In this document: one piece after another, positions 34,194 to 42,447 of the stretch
Numbering within the stretch: position 1 is the first letter of the stretch
Layout of the letters: each line of letters begins with the position of its first letter
Position numbers and translations under genes: made by a program
NCBI RefSeq assembly: GCF_014205225.1
Contig: NZ_JACHNB010000001.1
Location: 7,297,501-7,361,500 of the forward strand
From: Actinoplanes octamycinicus
GTDB lineage: Bacteria; Actinomycetota; Actinomycetes; Mycobacteriales; Micromonosporaceae
Direction: 5' to 3'
DNA length: 64,000 nucleotides
Notes under the pieces: generated by a model
What the model was told of the DNA's origin: nothing
The model's database searches: none
Seen by the model: only the letters and a program-made list of their open reading frames with translations

Positions 34194-34988
34194 TCAGGGC
34201 ACACGTCCCACTACGGCGTAGCACATGGCATCGGTGACGCTTGTCACGACATCCGGACCGGGCCGCCACTCGACGCTGGACACCATGCCCGGCTCGACCA
34301 GCTCCAGCCCCTCGACGAAGACGGCCACCTCGGCCCGGCTGCGCGCCCGGTAGGAGCCGTGCTGACGGCCGTCGATCAGCGCCTGCGCCTTCTCCCGCAC
34401 CTCGGCCGGCAGCGTGTCGAAGGTGCCGTGCACGATCACCAGGTAGCTGCCCGGGGCGAGCGCGCCGGTCAGTGTGCGGACCGCGGCGCAGGCCTGCTCG
34501 TCGTCCTCGATCAGGTGCAGCACGCTGCTGAGCAGCACCGCCACCGGCTCCTCGAGGTCCAGCACCGCGCCGGCGCCGACCAGCACCTTCTCGGTGTCGA
34601 GCAGGTCACCGTCGACGAACTCGGCGGCACCCTCCGGGGTGCTCACCACGGTGCCGCGGTGGTGGACGCCGACCAGCGGGTCGTTGTCGACGTAGACCAC
34701 CCGGCAGGCCGGGTCCAGCTCCTGGGCGACCTCGTGCACGTTCGGCGTTATCGGCTGCCCGGCGCCGATGTCCAGGATCTGCCGGATGCCCAGCTCGCCG
34801 ACCAGATGCCGGACCGCGCGCAGCAGCATGGCCCGGGCCTCGCGGGCGGCCACCACCACGCTCGGCAGCGCGGTCAGGATGGTGGCTGTCGACTCCCGGT
34901 CCGCCGCGTAATGATCTTTCCCGCCGAGCCACTGGTTGTACCGACGGGAGGTGTTCAATCGACCGATGTCATCCGAATCGCCAGCCAT
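34194..34988 (-). CDS. DUF574-type SAM-dependent methyltransferase
   Basis: A 264-residue protein of the actinobacterial DUF574/Methyltransf_19 group. The N-terminus NTSRRYNQWLGGKDHYAADRE is its hallmark; the methyltransferase core follows with QILDIGAGQP, CRVVYVDNDPLV and LLSSVLHLIEDDEQA. Streptomycetes carry many copies, often beside regulators; substrates are not known. It lies upstream of the LPG-synthase-like gene on the same strand and may be co-transcribed. Confidence 0.88.
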   Translation of the reverse strand: MAGDSDDIGRLNTSRRYNQWLGGKDHYAADRESTATILTALPSVVVAAREARAMLLRAVRHLVGELGIRQILDIGAGQPITPNVHEVAQELDPACRVVYVDNDPLVGVHHRGTVVSTPEGAAEFVDGDLLDTEKVLVGAGAVLDLEEPVAVLLSSVLHLIEDDEQACAAVRTLTGALAPGSYLVIVHGTFDTLPAEVREKAQALIDGRQHGSYRARSRAEVAVFVEGLELVEPGMVSSVEWRPGPDVVTSVTDAMCYAVVGRVP

Positions 34989-35195
34989 GCGGTCACTGTA
35001 ATCAATCGACCGGCCGCCGCGGTGCCCGGTTTGTCACCCGACCACATCGAGGATCATGACGGCTTTGCCGGCCGCCCGGCTGGCCTCGATGTATCGGTCA
35101 CACCGGCCGGATCGACAACCCGATCGAGGTGCGGCCGGTAGGCACCCCACCTCCACCGCACGGATGACACCCGGCGGGATTTCGGTACGCCTCCG

Positions 35196-35690
35196 TCAGC
35201 GGCTGTCCCGGCGGGCCTGGCGACGGGCGCCGGTGGCCCGGGTGGAGGCGTGGCGTTTGCGGCGGTCCGGACTGTCCGGGCGGCGGTCCTCGCGCTGGGC
35301 GGTCAGCTTCTTCGCCTTCGGCGCGGGCGGGGCCGGCCGGTTGGCCCTGTTCTTCGCCTCCTCGGCCAGCCTTTCCGCGCGCAACGCCTCGGCGCTCTCC
35401 AGGGCCAGGACCGCGAGCCGGGTGCTCACCGTGGACAGCAGTTCCTCGAAGACCTCAGCCTTGGCCCGGCGGCGGGTGTTCCGGGCGTACGCCTTGCCGC
35501 GCCCGCCGGTCTCCTCGACCCGGCTCGCGGCGCGCCGCCGATAGTTCTTGACCTGCTTGTTCCGGGCCCGCCGCACCCGGTCGTGCAGGTCGATCAGGGC
35601 GTCCTCGTCGAGTTTCGCCAGGCGCGCCGGGTCCGCCTCGCGAACCAGCGCCAACTCCGCCTCGGTCAGTGATCCCAGAATCGCGTCCAT
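35196..35690 (-). CDS. Charged helical protein of unknown function
   Basis: A 164-residue protein without hydrophobic helices. Residues 6-100 are strongly helical and charged (LTEAELALVREADPARLAKL, IDLHDRVRRARNKQVKNYRR); residues 115-164 are a basic, Ala/Pro/Lys/Arg-rich tail that could bind nucleic acid. I recognise no family. The ATG at 35688-35690 precedes the conserved-looking MDAILGSLTE; the ribosome site is weak (GGCGGG). A 24-bp palindrome lies 60 nt upstream of the start. Confidence 0.65.
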   Translation of the reverse strand: MDAILGSLTEAELALVREADPARLAKLDEDALIDLHDRVRRARNKQVKNYRRRAASRVEETGGRGKAYARNTRRRAKAEVFEELLSTVSTRLAVLALESAEALRAERLAEEAKNRANRPAPPAPKAKKLTAQREDRRPDSPDRRKRHASTRATGARRQARRDSR

Positions 35691-36031
35691 CCCGCCACCG
35701 TCGCCGACGACCCCGCACGGGTCCTCATGCCCAGCGGATGATCCCTGCCCGGGCTGGCGTCCAGGGGTGTCTCCCGGTCCGCGAGACACCCCTGGACGCC
35801 AGCCCGTACCGCGCCGCGCGCCGGCAATCCGGATCCGGAGCGGGCGGCAAGGCGTCGCCCTTGAAGGAAGCCGCTGGGCCGGGCAGCGGACTGGTCGAGC
35901 AGCGGGACTTGCGGAAGCGGCATGATCACGCGGCCGGAACGCAGAGCGGATCATCGATGGATGTCGGCCGTCCAGGCGTCCCGTTCCGGAAGGGCTCGCG
36001 GTACGTTCCGGGCGGAAGGGGGTGGTCGGGC
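35691..36031. other. Divergent intergenic region with palindrome
   Basis: This 341-bp stretch has no convincing gene. It holds the 24-bp palindrome at 35750-35806. An in-frame ATG at 35957 could extend the next plus-strand gene by 25 codons, which would shorten the gap; I see no ribosome site that decides it. Confidence 0.5.
35750..35806. repeat. 24-bp perfect palindrome (element family member 2)
   Basis: Bases 35750-35773 are the exact reverse complement of 35783-35806, with a 9-nt loop. The arm CGGGCTGGCGTCCAGGGG continues with TGTCTC. It sits between divergent genes and shares 17 of 22 arm positions with the palindrome at 11153-11209; the shared blocks are GGCTGGC, CA and GGGTGxCTC. Confidence 0.7.
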
Positions 36032-36358
36032 ATGCTCGACGGCGAATGGGCGTGGCGGGTCGGACGGCCCGCCGGCGCCGGGGAGTACTCCTTCCGGCTG
36101 CGTGGCAAGGTCGGCGTCTGCACCAGGACGAACGCGCCGGCCGTCTTCACCGTGGGCCAGGTGATCTTCGAGCTGACCGGCTGGCACGGACCGTTGATCT
36201 TCGCGCGGCAGCTCTTCACCGACGGGGTCTGGCACAACCTCGTCGCCGCGGCCGCCGGTGACAGCCTCTACCTCTCCGGCGGTGGCTGGCAGTGGATCCT
36301 GACCCGCACGACCGCCGCACAGCCGATCAGTCAGGGCACCCGCTGGCCGAGACGATGA
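36032..36358 (+). CDS. Small protein of unknown function
   Basis: A 108-residue protein with even strand-like segments and many Trp/Gly (GEWAWRVGRPAGAGEYSFRL, WHNLVAAAAGDSLYLSGGGW), suggesting a beta-sandwich or ricin-like fold. There is no signal peptide with this start. An ATG at 35957 would add 25 residues. Codon use is normal for the region, so I believe that it is translated, but I cannot name it. Confidence 0.5.
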   Translation: MLDGEWAWRVGRPAGAGEYSFRLRGKVGVCTRTNAPAVFTVGQVIFELTGWHGPLIFARQLFTDGVWHNLVAAAAGDSLYLSGGGWQWILTRTTAAQPISQGTRWPRR

Positions 36359-36679
36359 TCGCCCGGCCGTGCCGCGCCGCCAACGGAGCGGCCGGGTGAC
36401 GGCCGCGACCGCCTGAGCACCCGCCAGTCCCAGCACCGACCGCGAACAAGCCCGTCGGCCGCGACCCAGCGCAGGGTGGCGCGTTGCTCCTGGACACCGT
36501 GCTTTCGCTGAGCCGCGCGCCCGCGCGCCACGGCCGGAGGGTGCGCGGGCCCAAGGGTGCGATCGGGCCATCGGGCCGGGGCCGGCGGTTGTGAGGCGGG
36601 GAGGTGGGCTCGCGGGGTTGATCTGGAGCGCGCTCCAGGTTCTACGGTCGGCTCTGAGAACGGGCTGGAGGGGACGACG
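36359..36679. other. Intergenic region before the aldo/keto reductase
   Basis: This 321-bp stretch holds no gene that I can support. Its 3' part is the MerR-type promoter at 36618-36648; a GGAGGGG ribosome site precedes the GTG at 36680. Confidence 0.6.
36618..36648 (+). promoter_or_regulatory. MerR-type promoter with 19-bp spacer and dyad
   Basis: TTGATC (36618-36623) and TACGGT (36643-36648) are separated by 19 bp, too long for normal sigma contact. The spacer overlaps a perfect 16-bp palindrome, CTGGAGCGCGCTCCAG (36623-36638). A dyad within a 19-20 bp spacer is the signature of MerR-family activated promoters. Confidence 0.7.
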
Positions 36680-37636
36680 GTGGAATATCGGGAGTTCGGG
36701 CGGCTGGGCCGGGTCAGTGCGCTGGCGCTGGGCGGGGGCGGCATCGGCGGGGTGTGGGGCAGCACCGACCGGGCCGAGGCGGCGGCCACCGTGCACGCCG
36801 CGCTGGACGCTGGGGTCACCATGCTGGACCTGGCGCCCAGCTACGGCGAGGGGGCCGAGGCCGAGCGGGTCGTCGGCGACGTGCTGCGGGAACGGCCCGC
36901 GCCGGACGTGCTGATCACGTCGAAGGTGCAGCTGCCGGGTGACCAGGACGGCGACGTCGCCGGGCGGATCCGGGGCAGTCTGCGGGACAGTCTGGACCGG
37001 CTCGGCCGCGGCCACCTGGACCTGCTCCTGCTGCACACGCACCTGCGGCCGGACGACGCGCTGCCGCCGAAGCCGTGGACGACCGGCTGGCGCACCTACC
37101 GGCAGCAGATCGTCCCGGAGTTCGAGCGGCTGCGCGACGAGGGCCTGATCCGCGCCTGGGGGATCACCGCGGTGGTGCATCCGGACACCGTCTTCGCGGC
37201 CATGCGGGACACGCCCCGCCCGGACGCGGCGCAGGTCATCGTCAATGCGATGGACCTGGACGGCGGGAACGCGGCGTTCCACGGCACGCCGCCGTCCAAC
37301 GACCGGATCCGGCGGGAGGCGAACGCCGACGACGTCGCGGTGATCGGCATCCGGGCGGTGGCGGCCGGGGCGCTCACCTCGGGGCTGGACCGCGCGGTGC
37401 CGGCCGACGATCCGGTGGGCGCCGACTTCGTCCGGGCCGAGCCGTTCCGCAAGCTCGCCGCAGGCCTGGGCGAGACGCCGGCCGCGCTCGCCCACCGGTA
37501 CGCGCTGAGCGTCCTCGGCGTGGCCACGGTGGTGCTGGGCGTGAAGAACCGCACCGAGCTGGCGGAGTGCCTGGCGGCCGAGGACCGTGGTCCGCTGACC
37601 GCCGAGGAGATGGCAGCCGTCGCGGCGCTGCGGTGA
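36680..37636 (+). CDS. Aldo/keto reductase
   Basis: A 318-residue AKR barrel. Motifs: the start YREFGRLGRVSALALGGGGI, catalytic Tyr in LDLAPSYGEGAEAE with Asp before it, Lys in LITSKVQLPG, His in LLLLHTH, and the NADPH-binding C-terminal strand VATVVLGVKN. It reduces or oxidises carbonyls; the substrate is unknown. The GTG was preferred because GGAGGGG lies 6 nt upstream and the AKR fold begins at residue 3. A MerR-type promoter lies just upstream, so expression is likely induced by an aldehyde, drug or redox signal; the regulator is not adjacent. Confidence 0.88.
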   Translation: MEYREFGRLGRVSALALGGGGIGGVWGSTDRAEAAATVHAALDAGVTMLDLAPSYGEGAEAERVVGDVLRERPAPDVLITSKVQLPGDQDGDVAGRIRGSLRDSLDRLGRGHLDLLLLHTHLRPDDALPPKPWTTGWRTYRQQIVPEFERLRDEGLIRAWGITAVVHPDTVFAAMRDTPRPDAAQVIVNAMDLDGGNAAFHGTPPSNDRIRREANADDVAVIGIRAVAAGALTSGLDRAVPADDPVGADFVRAEPFRKLAAGLGETPAALAHRYALSVLGVATVVLGVKNRTELAECLAAEDRGPLTAEEMAAVAALR

Positions 37637-37738
37637 GCCACGCCGGTCACCACGGCCGGCATGCGGTGCAATGGTGACCATGGACGTACCGGAAAGCTCT
37701 TGGCGGCCACGGCATCGGCGCTTCTCGGGGGTGCGCCG

Positions 37739-38863
37739 GTGAGCGGGCCGCTGGCCGGGCTGGTGGTGGCGGATCTCAGCCGGGTGCTCGCCGGTCCGCT
37801 GGCCACCATGACACTCGCCGACCTGGGTGCGACGGTGGTGAAGGTGGAGCGGCCGGGGACCGGCGACGACACCCGGTCGTGGGGGCCGCCGTGGGGCGCG
37901 CGCTCGTCGTCGTATTTCGAGGGGCTGAACCGGAGCAAGTACAGCATCGCGCTGGACTTCGCCGACCCCGACGACCGGGCGACGGCCCGCGAATTGGCGG
38001 CGCGCGCGGATGTCGTCGTACAGAACCTGAAGCTGACCCGTTTCGATCTTGACTATGAATCGGTGGCGGCGGCCAATCCGGGCGTGGTGTATTGCTCGAT
38101 CACCGGGTTCGGGGCGGACGCGGAGCTGCCCGGCTACGACTTCCTGGTGCAGGCGGTCGGCGGGCTGATGAGCATCACCGGGGAGGCCGGCGGGGAGCCG
38201 CTCAAGGTCGGGGTGGCGCTGGTCGACGTGCTGACCGCGAAGGACGCCACGATCGGGATCCTGGCGGCGCTGCACCGGCGGCGGGCCACCGGGCTCGGTG
38301 ACCACGTCCAGGTCGACCTGATGTCGAGCCTGCTGGGTGGGCTGGTCAACCAGGCGTCCGGTTACCTGGCGACCGGGGTGGCGCCGGGCCGGATGGGCAA
38401 CCGGCATCCGTCCATCGCGCCCTACGAGACGCTGCGCTGCGCGGACGGGCCGATCGCGGTGGCCTGCGGGAACGACCGGCAGTTCGCCCGGCTGTGCGCG
38501 GTGCTCGGGGTGCCGGGGCTGGCGGCGGATCCCCGGTTCGCCGACAACCCGTCGCGGGTCGCACACCGGGAGGCGCTGGCCGGGTTGCTGGAGGCGGCGC
38601 TCGCCGAGGACGCGGCGGCGGTCTGGGAGGAACGGCTGACCGCGGCCGGGGTGGCCGCCGGGGTGGTCCGGGACATCGGCGAGGCCCTGTCCCGGGCCGC
38701 CGACCTGGGTCTGGACCCGGTGGTCGACGGGCAGATCCGGCACCCGGTCCGCTACGGGTCGGGGTCGGTCGCCGCGCCCGCGCCGCCGCCCGCGCTCGGC
38801 GAGCACACGTCGCGGGTGCGCGCGTGGCTCGCCGGGGAGGCCGATCTGGATCATCCCGTTTAG
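37739..38863 (+). CDS. CaiB/BaiF-type CoA-transferase
   Basis: A 374-residue family III CoA-transferase. It begins with LAGLVVADLSRVLAGPLATM, has LADLGATVVKVERPGTGDDTR, GLNRSKYSIALDF, VVVQNLKLTRF, the catalytic-Asp region KVGVALVDVLTAKDA and GNRHPSIAPYETLRC. The enzyme moves CoA between acids through an acyl-Asp anhydride; substrates are unknown. The GTG at 37739 fits the family N-terminus; an upstream frame extends to 37661 but adds unlikely sequence. It is 103 nt after the reductase and 10 nt before the next gene, with which it is probably co-transcribed. Confidence 0.88.
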   Translation: MSGPLAGLVVADLSRVLAGPLATMTLADLGATVVKVERPGTGDDTRSWGPPWGARSSSYFEGLNRSKYSIALDFADPDDRATARELAARADVVVQNLKLTRFDLDYESVAAANPGVVYCSITGFGADAELPGYDFLVQAVGGLMSITGEAGGEPLKVGVALVDVLTAKDATIGILAALHRRRATGLGDHVQVDLMSSLLGGLVNQASGYLATGVAPGRMGNRHPSIAPYETLRCADGPIAVACGNDRQFARLCAVLGVPGLAADPRFADNPSRVAHREALAGLLEAALAEDAAAVWEERLTAAGVAAGVVRDIGEALSRAADLGLDPVVDGQIRHPVRYGSGSVAAPAPPPALGEHTSRVRAWLAGEADLDHPV

Positions 38864-38873
38864 GGTTTCCGGT

Positions 38874-39515
38874 GTGGACGTCAGGGAGATGATCGCCGAG
38901 GAGCGCCGGCGGACGGCCGATCTGGTCGAGTCGTTGGACACCGAGCAGTTGCGGACGCCGAGCCTGTGCGGCGCGTGGACGGTCAAGCAGGTCATGGGCC
39001 ATCTCGTCGCGGCGGTCGCGGGCGCCAACGGGTCGGCTTTCCTGCTTCTGGTACGCAACGGCTTCCGTCTCCACCGGGCGAACGCGCAGCTGGCCGCGAA
39101 GATGGCCGAGCGTCCCGCCGGTGAGCTCGCGGCGATGCTGCGCGAGCACGCGGAGGACCCGTTCTGCCCGCCGATCGTCGGATATCCGGGGCAGCTGACC
39201 GACCTGCAGGTGCACGGGCAGGACATCCGCCGGCCGCTGGGGCTGCCGCACGACCTGCGGCCGGACCGGCTGCGGGTGTCGCTGGACTTCTTGGTCGGCG
39301 GGCGCGCGGTGGGGTTCGTGCCCCGGCGCCGCCCGGCCGGCCTGCGGTTCGAGGCCACCGACGTGGGCTGGTCGTGGGGCAGCGGCCCGGCGGTGCGCGG
39401 CCCGGCGGAGGCGGTGATGCTGGCCCTGACCGGCCGCCGAGTCGCCCTGGCCGAGCTCAGCGGCGACGGCGTCGCGGAGTTCGCCAGGCGCATCCCGGCT
39501 CCCGACCGGCCGTGA
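38874..39515 (+). CDS. Maleylpyruvate-isomerase-like (mycothiol-dependent, DinB-fold) protein
   Basis: A 213-residue protein of the TIGR03083-type family: IAEERRRTADLVESLDTEQL, the metal-ligand helix SLCGAWTVKQVMGHLV with His, and LTDLQVHGQDIRRPLG with the His-x-x-Asp pair. Members use mycothiol with a divalent metal for isomerisation or detoxification; exact chemistry here is unknown. GTG start, 10 nt after the CoA-transferase. Its TGA overlaps the ATG of the following small frame. Confidence 0.85.
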   Translation: MDVREMIAEERRRTADLVESLDTEQLRTPSLCGAWTVKQVMGHLVAAVAGANGSAFLLLVRNGFRLHRANAQLAAKMAERPAGELAAMLREHAEDPFCPPIVGYPGQLTDLQVHGQDIRRPLGLPHDLRPDRLRVSLDFLVGGRAVGFVPRRRPAGLRFEATDVGWSWGSGPAVRGPAEAVMLALTGRRVALAELSGDGVAEFARRIPAPDRP

Positions 39516-39742
39516 TGAGCGACAGCGCCGGCTCTTTCGTGGTCGAGATCGGGTATCGGCAGTTCCCGTTCCTGGGTTTCTGCGACAACCGCCCGACGCC
39601 CTCCTGGGAGGCGCGCCTGTACATCGACACGACCTGGTCCATCAGCGGCGTGCAGACGGTGAGCGGCGGCGTCGACGGGACCCGAGAAGGTGTCTGCTCA
39701 GCCCGCGCTCATCGTCGTTTCCCCGCAGCGGGCCAGACCTAA
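39515..39742 (+). pseudogene. Short reading frame, probably truncated gene
   Basis: A 75-codon frame whose ATG overlaps the preceding stop (TGATG). The first 45 residues look like real protein (FVVEIGYRQFPFLGF, WEARLYIDTTWSISG), but the last 30 (GTREGVCSARAHRRFPA) look like random high-GC translation, and the frame runs 4 nt into the opposite gene. I read it as the 5' part of a small gene that has lost its 3' end. It may still be translated by coupling. Confidence 0.4.
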
Positions 39743-40086
39743 CTGGCTGTGGACCAGAAGACGATCATCGACGCGGCGTAGACCAGCCCGAACGCGACTA
39801 CCCAACCGAGCGCGGCGGCCACGATCCCCCGACCGACCCCGGCGACGGGCGGCCGGGCTGTCGCGCGCTGACGCCCCGCGATCAGCAGCGCCACGGCAAG
39901 TCCGAGCGCGAGGGCGCTCAGTCCCTCCGGCTCGAGCATGACGAAGAACGGGAACAAGTTGCCACGTGCGTTCATGGCTTGCGCGAGGAGCACCGCCATG
40001 AGAACGCCGTTCGCGCCGAGCACGGTCCCTACCGACCACCAATCCCGCCCGCTCGTCGGAGCCGAGCCCGCAACCGGGTTCGTCAT
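39739..40086 (-). CDS. Small membrane protein, three helices
   Basis: A 115-residue protein with helices at about 15-37, 48-65 and 78-105 joined by short polar loops (GRQRATARPPVAG). No family is recognised. The ATG at 40084-40086 has AAGGGTGG upstream. Hydrophobic residues are evenly placed, and the frame ends cleanly, so I take it as a real gene. Confidence 0.6.
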   Translation of the reverse strand: MTNPVAGSAPTSGRDWWSVGTVLGANGVLMAVLLAQAMNARGNLFPFFVMLEPEGLSALALGLAVALLIAGRQRATARPPVAGVGRGIVAAALGWVVAFGLVYAASMIVFWSTAS

Positions 40087-41009
40087 GTCAACCACCCTTC
40101 CACGTGACCAGCATGGCCGGCGTGAATATGCGCGCTCGGGTTCTCGGTGCGACCGCGGGGCGCTCATCGAGGCAGGCAACTCCGCCTGAACCCACGACCG
40201 TCAAGGCCATTGTGGACGGCTCTCGCGCACGTCGAGCATGACATCCGGCGTTCACTCACCTACGTCGCGGTACGGGCCCCGGTCGAGGGCCAGCAGCGCG
40301 GCATGCAGTACTTCGATCGTCTCCGACGTCCCCGGAGCTGCCAGCGTCAGGGTCGCGGGCACTCGCCGAGTTGGGCCTCGCCTTCCGCTCGCGGGGACCG
40401 GCGACGCGACTCTCACCCACCCGGCCTTCGTGGGTCTACCTGTTCCTACCGCTGGGCGGGTCCGGGCAACCGTATCGCTCGGTTCGGCCGAGAAAGCCCG
40501 GCAGACCTCGTGCCGAAACGGTGACGTCGGCCGGTGACGCCGCGGACGCCCGAGGTGCGGGCAGCGTCACCGTCTTCGTATGAACGGCTCCTTAGCGGAA
40601 GAGATGGGTGGTGGAAAGGCCCGCTGATCCCCATCGGACCGGACCGCGACAAGCATGTTTCGGAGAGCGCACCATGCAAGGAGCGCTCGTCGTGGCCGTA
40701 GGTCTCCGCTGCCATCAGTTCAGCGCGGACGATGCCGGCATATTTGCGAGATCGGGTTTCGGCAGTTGTGGTGTTGGCGTTTCGAAAGGCGCGCGCATTT
40801 TCGGACGGCGTAGTGGATCTTTTATCGCCAATATGGTCGAGGAAGTTGAGCGTTGCCTTAGGAAACGCCAGATCCGGCCGTTGATCTCCAGATTCCGGTT
40901 AGGCTCCGGGCGGGCCGGACCCGGTCCGGCGGCATGCCTCATGCCGGACGGTGCGGTGCGGAACGGCCCGTGCGGAACGGGCTTCGCTGCTGACGGGCGG
41001 AAGGCGGAG
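40087..41009. other. 923-bp region without a supported gene
   Basis: I see no gene here. From about 40720 the composition becomes poorer in G/C (ATATTTGCGAGATCGG, TTTTATCGCCAATATGG), unlike the flanks, and the frames on both strands lose third-position G/C bias. It may be decayed sequence or a large regulatory region; AAGG before the ATG at 41010 is the ribosome site of the next gene. Confidence 0.5.
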
Positions 41010-41924
41010 ATGGGCATAATCGGCAGCGATCGACGGGCACGGTACGTCGTGGCCGCGCTGGTCCGCATGCTTGTGATGTCGCCGGCGTTGCTCGGGATGC
41101 TGGTTCTGCCGGCCGTGTCGGCCCGGGCCGCCGATGACGCAGCGACCCCAACCGACCTGGCGTTCATCCGCCGCGTGCACCTGACGGCGACCGGGGCCGG
41201 CGCCGCCAGCGCGCTGGCCCGGGCGATGAGCGTGAACGGCGCGGTCAAGAGACTGACACAGCAGGTCAGCACAGAATGTGAGCAGCTCGACGGCCTGAGC
41301 CGGAGCGCGGCCGGGACACTGGAGGTCGCGCTCGACGATCCGTTGCCCGCCGAACAGCGGAGCGCCCTCGCGGCCCTGCAACAGAGCGTGGGAGCAACGT
41401 TCGACGCCGGAGTTGTCGACTACCTCTGGCGCGCCGGCAGTGAGCTGCTGCCGATCGCGACGACGGTCAGGGGCACCACGCGTAATCCGATCGTGCGCCG
41501 GCTCGCTCAACGTGCCGAGGCGGTCACCGCGGCACAATTGCCGAGGCTGCAGGGCAGCGGCCTGTTGAAGATGACAGTTCTACCGTCCGTCGCGGCGACC
41601 AGCCCAGTCAACCGACTGCCCGGCGGGGTGCCGATGGATGGGCAGTTGATGGCGCAGGCGCGCGAGGGCACCGGGTATCTCGTCCCGTCGGCCTGGAGCA
41701 GAATCACCGTGCTGGTCGTCGCCACCGGCGTTGCGGGAGTCCTGTCGTGGCGCCTGTTGATCAGGCCCCGAGGTAGCCGCGTCCGTGCCCGCCGAATCCC
41801 GGCGAGGCGCCGGGGGCACCGACAGCCGACCGGGCCGGAAACCGGCCGTCTCGCGGGCCCTCGGCACCGGAGAGCGACCGTGCCGGAAACCCGCCGGCTC
41901 CGACCACGTCATCCACCGCCGTGA
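41010..41924 (+). CDS. Secreted DUF4142-like protein with C-terminal membrane anchor
   Basis: A 304-residue protein. Residues 12-40 are a signal peptide ending in AVSARA. The domain from about 45 to 190 resembles DUF4142: PTDLAFIRRVHLTATGAGA, a helical SALARAMSVNGAVKRLTQQ and a second four-helix half with FDAGVVDYLWRAGSELLPIA. Near residue 255 is a single helix (ITVLVVATGVAGVLSWRLLI) followed by a long basic Arg/Pro tail, so the protein is fixed in the membrane by its C-terminus. Its function is unknown; DUF4142 proteins are extracytoplasmic. AAGG precedes the ATG. Confidence 0.7.
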   Translation: MGIIGSDRRARYVVAALVRMLVMSPALLGMLVLPAVSARAADDAATPTDLAFIRRVHLTATGAGAASALARAMSVNGAVKRLTQQVSTECEQLDGLSRSAAGTLEVALDDPLPAEQRSALAALQQSVGATFDAGVVDYLWRAGSELLPIATTVRGTTRNPIVRRLAQRAEAVTAAQLPRLQGSGLLKMTVLPSVAATSPVNRLPGGVPMDGQLMAQAREGTGYLVPSAWSRITVLVVATGVAGVLSWRLLIRPRGSRVRARRIPARRRGHRQPTGPETGRLAGPRHRRATVPETRRLRPRHPPP

Positions 41925-42057
41925 CGACATGTTCACCTCGACGCGGGTATCAACCCGCTGGACCCTGGATCTGCTTCGCTGATGCTCGCGCGTGATCCGC
42001 GCCGCCCCGACCGACAGGCGAAATCAGCGGCAGTTGAGGACGTTCTGAAGTCAGCCG

Positions 42058-42447
42058 CTACTGGATCCGGCTGGCCGTTACTCCGACCGGATCCTGCTCG
42101 GGGCGAAGCACTATCCAGCCGAGGTCATGGTCTACGAGGACGGCAGCGAGTCGCCGGAGAACCGTCTGAAGTTCCTCGACTCCGGTCGACACTTCGACAT
42201 CGAAATGCCAACGCCCAGATCCGGAGCCCGCGCCCGTAACCTCGCCGTCTTTGCCCAATGCGACTACGAGGAGGTCCTCGACGTCGTCCCGATCGACGTC
42301 GCCCGGCAACGGCCGTGGGCCAATGACCTCTACAAACACGAGCGTGATCGTAACGGCTACCGAGGATGGCCATCTACCACCTCGACCGCCCACTGAGAGA
42401 GCGCACGATACGCGGCAAATGAGTGCGTTGCATCGGCGATGGCTCAA
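42058..42447 (-). CDS. Small orphan protein, possible immunity-type fold
   Basis: A frame of 129 codons. The region VTITLVFVEVIGPRPLPGD, DVEDLLVVALG, WHFDVEV and LRRLAAVLVDHDLGWIVLR has a regular strand/helix pattern and looks like protein. The first 25 residues do not. The frame opens with a TTG overlapping the stop of the upstream gene (TTGA); a GTG at 42393 is a more natural start, giving 111 residues. I recognise no family. The position beside a recombinase and small orphan genes fits an accessory island. Confidence 0.5.
   Translation of the reverse strand: MSHRRCNALICRVSCALSVGGRGGRWPSSVAVTITLVFVEVIGPRPLPGDVDRDDVEDLLVVALGKDGEVTGAGSGSGRWHFDVEVSTGVEELQTVLRRLAAVLVDHDLGWIVLRPEQDPVGVTASRIQ

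Noticed and set aside
34989..35195. Inverted arms CATCGAGG/CCTCGATG between the DUF574 gene and the next gene
   Set aside because: Only 8 bp with a long spacer in GC-rich sequence; expected by chance and not placed as a terminator.
35951..39493. A minus-strand open frame of about 1180 codons
   Set aside because: Antisense shadow of the reductase, CoA-transferase and isomerase-like genes.
40252..40362. A 36-codon minus-strand frame with a helix-like sequence
   Set aside because: Too short, no ribosome site, and no neighbour that would support it.
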